64,000 nucleotides of DNA from Ramlibacter sp. WS9 (GTDB taxonomy: Bacteria; Pseudomonadota; Gammaproteobacteria; Burkholderiales; Burkholderiaceae_C): positions 372,001-436,000 of the forward strand of contig NZ_RKMB01000001.1 of NCBI RefSeq assembly GCF_003797765.1. Direction: 5' to 3'. A program made the translations under genes and the position numbers. The notes under the pieces are model-generated. The model was not told the origin of the DNA, made no database searches, and saw only the letters and a list, made by a program, of their open reading frames with translations. The number at the start of each line of letters is the position of its first letter. Positions within the stretch are counted from its first letter, which is position 1. Of the stretch, positions 1 through 7,142 are shown piece by piece.

Positions 1-1750
1 CCATGGACACCGACTGCGAAGGCGGCACCACTTTGTCGTCCAGCCCCTGGAAAAAGATCATCGGGCAAGACAGCTTGTCGGTGTGCAGGCTCGGCGAGCG
101 TTCGCGGTACAGGGCGTCGCGCTGCGGCGGCGGCGCGACCAGGTAGCTGGTGTAGCGCGACTCGAATTTGTGCGTGTCCGCGTCCAGCGCGGCCAGGTCG
201 CTCACGCCGTAATGGCTGGCTCCGGCCTGGAACACGCGGTGGAACGTGAGCGCGCACAGCGTGGTGAAGCCGCTCGCGCTGCCGCCGCGGATCGCCATGC
301 GGATTGGATCGACCCGGCCGCGCTGTGCGAGATACTGCGCGCCCGCCACGCAATCCTCCACATCGACGATGCCCCACTGGCCTTTCAGCAAGTCCATGTA
401 GGCGCGGCCGTAGCCGGTGCTGCCGCCGTAGTTGACGTCCAGCACCGCGAAGCCGCGGCTGGTCCAGAACTGGATCGACAACCGCAGGCTGTTGGTGCTC
501 ATCGACGTCGGCCCGCCGTGGCTGGTGACAATGAGCGGGGGCAGTTCACCCGTCGGCGCTTCGCAGTCGCCGTTGGTGGGCGGGTAGAAGAAGCCGTACG
601 AGTCGCGGCCGCCCGCGCTGGGGAAGGTGATGCTCTCCGGCGTGGAAAGATACTGCGCGGAAGGCACTTCCTGCATGGCCTGCGCCAGCACCTCGTGATG
701 GCCGCTGGCCACGTCGATCCGCACGATCTGGTCGGGCAGGTGCGCGGCGGCGGCGTGGACGACGATGAAGCCTTCGCCTGCGCGCAGCTCCTTCACGTCG
801 GTGAAGGGTGAGGCCAGGGTGACGAGCGTGCCGGATTGCAAGTCGATCTTTACCAGACGGCTCACCGCGCCTTCGATGCAGGCGGCGACCAACTCGTGGC
901 TGCCGGTGAAGCCGTAGAGCGACTGCGCGAACACCCACATCGGTTGCCCGAACTCGGCCTGCATGGCGTAGGCCGGCGCCAGGGTGTCGTTGTTCACGCG
1001 GTACAGGTTCCACCAGCCGGTGCGGTCGGACACCACGAACAACTCGCCGGCCGGCGACCAGGCTGGCTGGCAGAGCGACTCCGAGGCACTGCCGGCGACG
1101 CGGCGCGTGTTCGTGAGCTGACCGTTCGCGGCTACATCGCCCAACCAGAGTTCCGAGCCGTTCCAGGGCATCAGCGGTTGGTTCCAGCAGATCCACGCCA
1201 ACTGCCGGCCATCGGGCGACAACCGGGGCGCGGCGAAGAAATCGAAGCCGGATGCCAGCACCATCTGCGGCGCGGCAGGGTCGAGCGGCAGCGCCACCAG
1301 CGAGTTGACTGGCTCATGCCCGCCCGCGCTGTGGTCCTCGCGTACCGCGATCAATCGATTGCGCCCTGCGTCGAATTCGAAGTCGGCATGCCGGTGCTGG
1401 CCGTTGGCGGTCAGCGGCTGCGGTGCCGCGTCAGGCGCCTGCGCATATACCAGGTTGTCGGCGAAGTTGGAGAAGTAGGCGGTGCCGCCATGCACGGCGT
1501 AGGCGCCGCCGCCGTATTCATGGACGCGGCTGCGGACGTTGAACGGCGCGGGCGTGACGGCTTCGCCGGCCCCTTGCGCGGCGCGGCGCACCGCCGCCAC
1601 CCGGCCCGCCTCGGCCGGCCGGCCTTCCAGCCAGAAGATCGAGTCGCCGTCGATGCGCGGTGCCGAGAGCGGCTTGACGCCGGCCGCCACGCGCTGCGCG
1701 CCCAAGGGCGAGGGCCAGGTGCCGTAGGGGGCTGTGATGCGTTCGCTCAA
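1..1750 (-). CDS. S9 family peptidase (prolyl oligopeptidase/dipeptidyl aminopeptidase type), 3' end outside the window
   Basis: Serine peptidase of the prolyl oligopeptidase clan, expected to cut short peptides. About 583 codons are visible. The N-terminal half reads as a beta-propeller (repeated blade-like motifs such as SPDGRQLAW and SPAGELFVVSDRTGW), followed by the alpha/beta-hydrolase domain. The nucleophile motif GGSASG places the catalytic Ser near residue 491, and GLDDKVVPP carries the expected acid residue. The catalytic His and the stop codon lie beyond base 1. I chose the TTG at 1750 because AAGGAG sits 6 bases upstream on the minus strand and the protein then opens with SERITAPYGTW, usual for the family. 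The gene follows the LysR gene on the same strand after 19 bases. Substrate is unknown. Confidence 0.88.
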   Translation of the reverse strand, partial: MSERITAPYGTWPSPLGAQRVAAGVKPLSAPRIDGDSIFWLEGRPAEAGRVAAVRRAAQGAGEAVTPAPFNVRSRVHEYGGGAYAVHGGTAYFSNFADNLVYAQAPDAAPQPLTANGQHRHADFEFDAGRNRLIAVREDHSAGGHEPVNSLVALPLDPAAPQMVLASGFDFFAAPRLSPDGRQLAWICWNQPLMPWNGSELWLGDVAANGQLTNTRRVAGSASESLCQPAWSPAGELFVVSDRTGWWNLYRVNNDTLAPAYAMQAEFGQPMWVFAQSLYGFTGSHELVAACIEGAVSRLVKIDLQSGTLVTLASPFTDVKELRAGEGFIVVHAAAAHLPDQIVRIDVASGHHEVLAQAMQEVPSAQYLSTPESITFPSAGGRDSYGFFYPPTNGDCEAPTGELPPLIVTSHGGPTSMSTNSLRLSIQFWTSRGFAVLDVNYGGSTGYGRAYMDLLKGQWGIVDVEDCVAGAQYLAQRGRVDPIRMAIRGGSASGFTTLCALTFHRVFQAGASHYGVSDLAALDADTHKFESRYTSYLVAPPPQRDALYRERSPSLHTDKLSCPMIFFQGLDDKVVPPSQSVSM

Positions 1751-1769
1751 AGTGATCTCCTTTCGTGGG

Positions 1770-2699
1770 TCAGTAAACGCCCAGCCGCCCGGTCCACTTC
1801 TTCTCGTAGTTCATCTTCTCGAAGTGCTCGGCGATGAAGTCGATGAAGGTGCGAACCTTGGCCGAGAGGTGCTTGCGGCTGGGGTAGGCCAGGTTGATGG
1901 TCAGGCGCGGCAGGTCCCAATCGTCCAGTACCGGCACCAGCCGGCCGGCGACGATGTCGTCATAGAGGATGTAAGTGGGTTGCACCAGGATGCCCATGCC
2001 GTCCAGCGCGGCGGCACGCAGGATCTGGCCGTCGTTCGATTCGAGCAGGCCCTTCACGGTGATCACGCGAGTCTCGCCGCCGCGCGTGAAGCGCAGATCG
2101 TTCGGGTTGTTGGAGTAGGTGTAGATCAGCAACTTGTGCCGCTGCAGGTCGTCCAGCGCTTTCGGGAAGCCGTGCTCGGCCAGGTAGCGCGGCGCGGCTG
2201 CCAGGATGCGGCGCGTCTCGCCGAGGCGGCGGACGGTGACGTTCGAGTCGGGCTCGAACTCGCGCGTGCGGATCGCCACGTCGATGTTGTTGTCGATGAT
2301 GTCGAAGTAGCGGTTGGCCGCTTCCACGTGCACCGTGACGTTGGGGTAGCGCCGGGTGTATTCCTTCAGCAGCGGCGCGATGTGGTGCATGGCAAACGAA
2401 AGCGATGCGGTGATCCGCAGCGTGCCCGTCGGGTTGAGCGCGGTGGCGTTCACCTGCGCTTCGGCGTCCTTGAGGTCGGCCAGGATGGCCTTGGCCCGAT
2501 GCAGGAACTCCTGGCCGGTGTCGGTGAGGTACAGGCGGCGCGTGTTGCGTTCCACCAGCCGGGCACCCAGACGCTCTTCCAGCGCCGACAGGTGGCGGCT
2601 GGCCGCGGCGTTGGACAAATCGAGCGCCTCGGCCGCACGGCTCAAGCTGCCGGTTTCGGCGACCTGCACGAACAACTCGATCTCGGTGAAGCGGTCCAA
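1770..2699 (-). CDS. LysR family transcriptional regulator
   Basis: DNA-binding regulator of 309 residues, the normal LysR length. Residues 3-62 form the winged helix-turn-helix (AAEALDLSNAAASRHLSALE), and about 90-300 form the periplasmic-binding-protein-like effector domain. The start is TTG at 2699, preceded by AAAGGAG at 7 bases. It is divergent from the intradiol dioxygenase operon that begins at 2858, with a 158-base gap holding an inverted repeat. The usual LysR logic suggests that it controls that operon and itself. The effector, presumably an aromatic intermediate, is an inference from context only. Confidence 0.93.
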   Translation of the reverse strand: MDRFTEIELFVQVAETGSLSRAAEALDLSNAAASRHLSALEERLGARLVERNTRRLYLTDTGQEFLHRAKAILADLKDAEAQVNATALNPTGTLRITASLSFAMHHIAPLLKEYTRRYPNVTVHVEAANRYFDIIDNNIDVAIRTREFEPDSNVTVRRLGETRRILAAAPRYLAEHGFPKALDDLQRHKLLIYTYSNNPNDLRFTRGGETRVITVKGLLESNDGQILRAAALDGMGILVQPTYILYDDIVAGRLVPVLDDWDLPRLTINLAYPSRKHLSAKVRTFIDFIAEHFEKMNYEKKWTGRLGVY

Positions 2700-2755
2700 A
2701 CCCGGGCTCCTTTGTTGGGCTGCGCCCAGTGTAGGCCCGGGCGGGCGGCGGGCTG

Positions 2756-2774
2756 TTTTTCGCTGCGAGAAAAA
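2756..2774. promoter_or_regulatory. Inverted repeat, candidate LysR operator between divergent genes
   Basis: TTTTTC-GCTGCGA-GAAAAA is a 6-base inverted repeat with a 7-base centre, AT-rich in a very GC-rich gap. A weak sigma70-like pair for the dioxygenase operon may follow (TTTCGC at 2794, 17 bases, TACATT at 2817-2822). A second small hairpin (GGGC-TGC-GCCC) lies at 2717-2727. LysR sites are usually T-N11-A dyads in this position, so an operator role is plausible but unproven. Confidence 0.4.
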
Positions 2775-2857
2775 GTCATTTGCGCGGAGGGCCTTTCGCT
2801 GGCGGGCGCGGCCTTCTACATTCCACTCATCGAGAGACTCGCCGACAAGGACACCGC

Positions 2858-3703
2858 ATGCGCAACCTCAACCAGGACACCATCACCCAGGCCGTGATCG
2901 CGCGCTTTGCCGGCACGCCCGATCCGCGCCTGAAAGAGATCATGACGAGCCTGGTGCAGCACTTGCACGCGTTCGCACGAGAGGTCAAACTCACCGAGGC
3001 GGAGTGGTTCCAGGGCATCCAGTTCCTCACGCGCGTCGGCGAGATGACCGACGAGAAGCGGCAGGAGTTCATCCTGCTGTCCGACACGCTGGGCCTGTCG
3101 ATGCTGACGGTGGCGATGAACAACGACAAGCCGGCCGGCTGCACCGAGGCCACCGTGTTCGGCCCATTCCATGTCGAAGGCGCACCTCACTACGAACACG
3201 GCCAGGACGTGGCGAACGGTGCCGTCGGTGAGCCGTGCGAGGTGCGCGGAATGTTGCGCGGCAACGGCGGCGAGCCCGTGCCAGGCGCCGTGATCGAAGT
3301 CTGGCAGGCCGATGCCGAGGGCAAGTACGACGTGCAGCGCGAAGGGCTTGAGCAGCACCAGGCGCGCGGGGTGCTGAAGTCCGGGCCGCGGGGCGAATAC
3401 GACTTCAAGACCATCCTGGCCGAGGCCTACCCGATCCCCGACGACGGCCCCGTGGGCGACATGCTGCGCGCCACCAACCGCCATCCATGGCGGCCGGCGC
3501 ATTTGCATTTCATGATCAAGGCGCCGGGCTACGAAACGCTGATCACGCACGTATTTCGCAACGGCGACCGGTACCTCGACTCCGACGCGGTGTTCGGCGT
3601 GCGCGAGTCGTTGGTGGCCGACTGGGTCAAGCAGCCGGGCGGCGTCTGGCGGGTGGACTACGACTTCGTGCTCAATCCGATGCATGCCGAGGCCAAAGCT
3701 TGA
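2858..3703 (+). CDS. Intradiol ring-cleavage dioxygenase (catechol/hydroxyquinol 1,2-dioxygenase family)
   Basis: Non-heme Fe(III) enzyme that opens catechol-type rings between the two hydroxyls, giving muconate-type products. The 281-residue protein has the N-terminal dimerisation domain (about 1-100) and the catalytic beta-sandwich. The four iron ligands can be read as Tyr157 (GKYD), Tyr191 (EAYPIP), His215 and His217 (RPAHLHF). The ATG at 2858 was chosen over longer in-frame starts because family members begin at this point and ACAAGG precedes it. It is the first gene of a tightly coupled operon with the Dabb, SnoaL-like and Bug genes. The substrate (catechol, chlorocatechol or hydroxyquinol) cannot be fixed from sequence alone. 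Confidence 0.92.
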   Translation: MRNLNQDTITQAVIARFAGTPDPRLKEIMTSLVQHLHAFAREVKLTEAEWFQGIQFLTRVGEMTDEKRQEFILLSDTLGLSMLTVAMNNDKPAGCTEATVFGPFHVEGAPHYEHGQDVANGAVGEPCEVRGMLRGNGGEPVPGAVIEVWQADAEGKYDVQREGLEQHQARGVLKSGPRGEYDFKTILAEAYPIPDDGPVGDMLRATNRHPWRPAHLHFMIKAPGYETLITHVFRNGDRYLDSDAVFGVRESLVADWVKQPGGVWRVDYDFVLNPMHAEAKA

Positions 3704-4014
3704 TCCGCCACATCGTGATGTGGAACGTGCGTGGCAGCACGGCTGTCGACAAAGCGGCCAACATCCTGCTGCTGCGCCGCAGTTTCGAGAGCTTGCGCGG
3801 CCGCGTGCCCGGCCTGCTGCATCTGGAGATCGGCGCAGACCGCAGCGCCGTCGACTATGCCTGCGACGTGGTGCTGTTCAGCGAATTCGAATCGCAAGCC
3901 GCGCTGGACGCTTACGCCACGCACCCGGAACACTTGCGCGTCAAGCGCGAACTGGGCGACCTGCGCACAGCGCGCTACCAGGTGGACTATGACCCCAAGG
4001 AGACTCCTGAATGA
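3700..4014 (+). CDS. Dabb (stress-responsive alpha/beta barrel) domain protein
   Basis: Small single-domain protein of 104 residues with the ferredoxin-like Dabb fold: the opening IRHIVMWNVRG and the later CDVVLFSEFES and DAYATHPEHLRV are typical. The family includes small dimeric proteins of aromatic or polyketide metabolism. The TTG at 3700 overlaps the dioxygenase stop and restores the conserved family start (M/L-IRHIVMW). Starting at the first ATG (3718) would delete the first beta-strand. Translation is therefore probably coupled to the dioxygenase. Exact role unknown; a helper in the same ring-cleavage pathway is the simplest reading. Confidence 0.82.
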   Translation: MIRHIVMWNVRGSTAVDKAANILLLRRSFESLRGRVPGLLHLEIGADRSAVDYACDVVLFSEFESQAALDAYATHPEHLRVKRELGDLRTARYQVDYDPKETPE

Positions 4015-4628
4015 ATGACGACATGAAAGACAAGCTGCTGATCCGCGAGCTGGTCGAGCGCTGGGCGGTGTGGCGCGACGCGGGCGACTGGGAGCGCTTC
4101 GCCACCGTGTGGCACCCCCAAGGTGTGATGATGGCCACCTGGTTCCAGGGGCCGTTCGCCGAGTTCATCCGCGTCACGAAAGAGGGCTGGGCCAAGGGCG
4201 TGAGCATCCTGCACTTCCTGGGCGGCGCGGCGATCGAGGTCAACGGCGAGCGCGCCATCGCGCAGACCAAGATGACGATCTCGCAGCGCGGCATGGTCGA
4301 AGGCGCCGACGGGCCGGTGTTGTGCGACGTGGTCTGCACAGGGCGCTTCTACGACTTCGTCACGAAGCATGACGGCTGCTGGAAGCTGCTGCACCGACAG
4401 CCGATCTACGAGAAGGACCGCATCGACCCGTTGGATTCGACGGCGCAGATCAAGCTCGACGCCGCGGCGCTGGCGACCTTTCCTGAAGGCTATCGGCACC
4501 TTGCCTACATCCAGACGCGCATCGGCTACCAGGTCAAGATGGACATGCCCATGCTCAAGGGGCCTGCCGTGGAAGAGCTGTACCGCCGCGGCGCGCAATG
4601 GCTCGCCGGCGGCGAACTGGAACGCTAG
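4011..4628 (+). CDS. SnoaL-like/NTF2-fold protein
   Basis: The 205-residue protein carries a cone-shaped NTF2/SnoaL-like domain over about residues 5-145 (LLIRELVERWAVWRDAGDW, then GVMMATWFQGPFAEF). This domain is found in small hydratases, isomerases and in subunits of aromatic oxygenases. The C-terminal 60 residues are not part of the core fold. Its ATG overlaps the Dabb stop by 4 bases (ATGA), and its own stop abuts the next ATG, so it belongs to the catabolic operon. No catalytic residues can be assigned with confidence; it could be an enzyme or an accessory protein. Confidence 0.85.
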   Translation: MNDDMKDKLLIRELVERWAVWRDAGDWERFATVWHPQGVMMATWFQGPFAEFIRVTKEGWAKGVSILHFLGGAAIEVNGERAIAQTKMTISQRGMVEGADGPVLCDVVCTGRFYDFVTKHDGCWKLLHRQPIYEKDRIDPLDSTAQIKLDAAALATFPEGYRHLAYIQTRIGYQVKMDMPMLKGPAVEELYRRGAQWLAGGELER

Positions 4629-5645
4629 ATGAAAACACTTCTTTTCGCATTCGCGCTGTTCGCCTCGGTGCTTCCGCAGGCACACGCCCAGGCCTACCCC
4701 GCCAAGCCCATCCGCATCATCGTGCCGCAGCCGCCCGGCGGCGGCTTCGACACGGTGGCCCGCCTGCTGGCGGACCGCATGGGCAAGCAGATGAACCAAA
4801 GCTTCATCGTCGAGAACAAGGCGGGGTCCGGCACCTTGATCGGCACCGACGCGGCGGCCAAGTCCGCGCCCGACGGCTACACGCTGCTGGCGCGCAAGGA
4901 CCTGGCGCAGAAGTCGCTCAAGGAAGTGATGGCCCATGCGAAGGCCAACCCGGACAAGCTGTACTACGCGTCGGGCGGCAATGGTTCGGGGCAGCACGTG
5001 CTGGCGGCGGCGCTGTGGCACCTGGCCGGCGTCCAGGTCGCGCACGTGCCGTATCGCGGCGCGCAGGCGGCCTACCAGGACCTGCTGGGCGGCCGGGTCG
5101 ACCTGTTCTTCGACCTGTCGTCGACGGCGCGCGCGCAGGTCGACGCCGGCAACGTTCGCGCGCTGGCGGTGTCGGGGGCGGCTCGCAACCCCATGCATCC
5201 CGACGTGCCGACGGTCACCAAAACGGGCACCGCGCTGGAGTTCGAATCGTGGTTCGGGCTGTTCGCCCCGGCGCGCACGCCACCCGCTATCCTCGAGCGC
5301 TTGCGCACGGACTTCGCGCGCGTGGCTGCATCACCGGAGTTGCAGGAGGCTTTCGCCAAGGCCGGCGGCAACTGGTTGTCGCGCCCGCCCGAGCAGCCGT
5401 TCGACGGCAAGCCGGTGGCGATCATGGGCGCCAGCCCGGGCATGGTGGGCACGGCGCGCGTGCAGTACCACCTGCGCCAGGTGCTGCTGTTCATGAACAC
5501 CTTCACGCTCAACAAGCCGGAAGTGTTCATCAACCAGGCCGCGTCGAAGTTCAGCGCCGAAGGCGAGCTGATCGACCCGCCGACCGCGAAGGTCATCGGC
5601 GAGCTGCTGGCTGGCCTGGAGAGCCTGAAGAAGCGCCTGGGGTAG
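4629..5645 (+). CDS. Chimeric protein: Bug-type (TTT) substrate-binding receptor fused to C-terminus of an NAD(P)H-dependent FMN reductase
   Basis: Residues 1-21 form a signal peptide (cut after AHAQA). Residues 22-255 match tripartite tricarboxylate transporter receptors of the Bug family (KPIRIIVPQPPGGGFDTVAR, VENKAGSG, VPYRGAQAAYQDLLGG, DVPTV). Two things are abnormal. After PDGYTLL (residue 87) the sequence jumps to ARKDLAQKSLKEV, so roughly 40 residues present in normal Bug proteins are missing. After SRPPEQ (about 256) it changes to PFDGKPVAIMGASPG and QYHLRQVLLFMN, which is the C-terminal third of ChrR/azoreductase-type FMN reductases. Both junctions keep the frame. A functional receptor is doubtful; treat it as a probable deletion chimera. 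Its start abuts the SnoaL-like stop. Confidence 0.8.
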   Translation: MKTLLFAFALFASVLPQAHAQAYPAKPIRIIVPQPPGGGFDTVARLLADRMGKQMNQSFIVENKAGSGTLIGTDAAAKSAPDGYTLLARKDLAQKSLKEVMAHAKANPDKLYYASGGNGSGQHVLAAALWHLAGVQVAHVPYRGAQAAYQDLLGGRVDLFFDLSSTARAQVDAGNVRALAVSGAARNPMHPDVPTVTKTGTALEFESWFGLFAPARTPPAILERLRTDFARVAASPELQEAFAKAGGNWLSRPPEQPFDGKPVAIMGASPGMVGTARVQYHLRQVLLFMNTFTLNKPEVFINQAASKFSAEGELIDPPTAKVIGELLAGLESLKKRLG

Positions 5646-5671
5646 GGGCTGTAGGCGACAATGACGACGCC

Positions 5672-6433
5672 TTGAATCTGCCGCTGCTCACCGATCCGTT
5701 TTTCTATTTCGTCGCGATTCCCGCGGTGCTGCTGCTGGGCCTCAGCAAGAGCGGCTTCGGCGCCGGCTTCGGCTCGCTGGCCGTGCCGATGATGGCGCTG
5801 GCCATCACGGTGCCTCAGGCCGCGGCCATCCTCATGCCGGTGCTGCTGGTCATGGACCTGATGAGCGTCGCGGCCTTTCGCCGTCACTTCGACCGCGAGC
5901 TGCTGCGCTTCCTGCTGCCCTGCGGCCTGTTGGGGACGGTGGTGGGGACCTTGCTCTTCAAGGTGCTGGATCCGCGCCTGGTGGCTGGCATCGTCGGCGT
6001 TTTCACGCTGCTGTTCCTGGCGCAGCGCCTGGTGTTCCCGCCCAAGCCCGACAGCCCGCATCCACCGAAGTGGCTCGGCGCCATCCTCACGGTCACGGCG
6101 GGTTTCACCAGCTTCATCTCGCACGCCGGCAGCCCGCCGATCAATGCCTACGTCATCCCGATGCGGCTGGCGCCGCTGACGTTCGCGGCGACCATGTCGC
6201 TGTTCTTCTTCGTCATCAACCTGAGCAAGTGGATTCCCTACGCATGGCTCGGGTTGCTGGACACGCGCAACATGGCGACGTCGCTCGCGCTGTTGCCGTT
6301 CGCGCCGATCGGCGTGGTGGCGGGGGTGCGGCTCGCGCACCACATCAAGCCGACGCTTTTTTACCGGCTGGTCTATGCCGGCATGTTCCTCACCGGCTGC
6401 AAGCTGGTGTGGGACGGATTCTTTTCAAAGTGA
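5672..6433 (+). CDS. TSUP family membrane permease (TauE/SafE-like)
   Basis: Integral membrane protein of about 253 residues with eight hydrophobic segments and the duplicated TSUP pattern. The first repeat has GLSKSGFGAGFGSLAVPMMAL and the second TAGFTSFISHAGSPPINAYV. The family exports or imports sulfite, sulfoacetate and other organic anions. The TTG at 5672 is the only usable in-frame start near the N-terminus; the ATG at 5661 is in another frame and stops at once. It follows the chimeric receptor by 26 bases on the same strand, so it is likely the last gene of the operon. Substrate unknown. It overlaps the convergent PAS gene by 9 bases. Confidence 0.87.
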   Translation: MNLPLLTDPFFYFVAIPAVLLLGLSKSGFGAGFGSLAVPMMALAITVPQAAAILMPVLLVMDLMSVAAFRRHFDRELLRFLLPCGLLGTVVGTLLFKVLDPRLVAGIVGVFTLLFLAQRLVFPPKPDSPHPPKWLGAILTVTAGFTSFISHAGSPPINAYVIPMRLAPLTFAATMSLFFFVINLSKWIPYAWLGLLDTRNMATSLALLPFAPIGVVAGVRLAHHIKPTLFYRLVYAGMFLTGCKLVWDGFFSK

Positions 6434-7069
6434 ACTGAAGGCCGAAGCGCGGGCTTCGGCCACCTCGCGCGGCAGATCGGCTTCGAGCGCGGAGATCACC
6501 CGTTCCATGCGGTGGCGCTCGGTCACGTCATGGAAGCTCGTCACGGCACCCACGCGCTTGCCGCGCACGCGCTGCGGCCGCACCTGGCATTCGAAGATGC
6601 GCCCGTCGGTGAGCTCGATCACGCTGAACTGCTCCGTGTCGGGGTGAGCCTTGCGATCCTCGACGTTGGTCAGAAAGCGCGCCGGGTCCTTCACCTGGGA
6701 CAGCTGCATCGCGAGCAGCGCGCCGTCGTTGAGGTTGGCCAGCCTTTCCTCGGGAATCGACCACATCTCGACGAAACGCGTGTTGTAGTGCATGGCGCGG
6801 CCGAAGTAGCCCATGGCCAGGATGCCGTCGGTCGTCGAGTCCAGCGTCGCGAGCAGCAGGGCCAGGGCGGCCCGCGCCTCGGTGAGTTCCTGTGTGCGGC
6901 CCTCCAGCGTGCGCGTGGTCGTGCCCAATTTTTGCGTGGCTGTGGCGAGCGCCCGTCGCGCCTCGGCCAGTTCCTGTGCCAGCCGGTTAACAAGGTCCGT
7001 GAGGCCGGCGGACTGCGGGGGTGCCTGGTGCCTGGCTGCCTGCGGCCCGGCGGCTTGTGCCTGCGTCAT
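6425..7069 (-). CDS. PAS domain protein with N-terminal coiled coil
   Basis: The 214-residue cytosolic protein has a coiled coil (about 25-80, heptad-like LAQELAEARRALATATQKL) followed by one PAS/PAC domain (about 70-195, ending GAVTSFHDVTERHRMER). It has no kinase, GGDEF, EAL or HTH output domain. It resembles the N-terminal coiled coil plus first PAS of the hybrid kinase encoded 73 bases upstream on the same strand (shared patterns TLDxxxDGIL, YNxRFVExWxIPExxL, RVxGKxVGxV). It may be a duplicated sensory module that interacts with that kinase. Ligand unknown. It could also be a remnant of a larger sensor. Confidence 0.8.
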   Translation of the reverse strand: MTQAQAAGPQAARHQAPPQSAGLTDLVNRLAQELAEARRALATATQKLGTTTRTLEGRTQELTEARAALALLLATLDSTTDGILAMGYFGRAMHYNTRFVEMWSIPEERLANLNDGALLAMQLSQVKDPARFLTNVEDRKAHPDTEQFSVIELTDGRIFECQVRPQRVRGKRVGAVTSFHDVTERHRMERVISALEADLPREVAEARASAFSSL

Positions 7070-7142
7070 GAAAATACACCTTTGGACGTGAAGCGCTGGG
7101 GTGCGCGATGAATGAATGAGACCATGCCGATGTGCCCGGCCC

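Noticed and set aside
4598..5671. Long plus-strand frame continuous with the TSUP permease
   Set aside because: Its first 350 codons are an out-of-frame reading of the Bug gene; only the part from TTG 5672 has family similarity.
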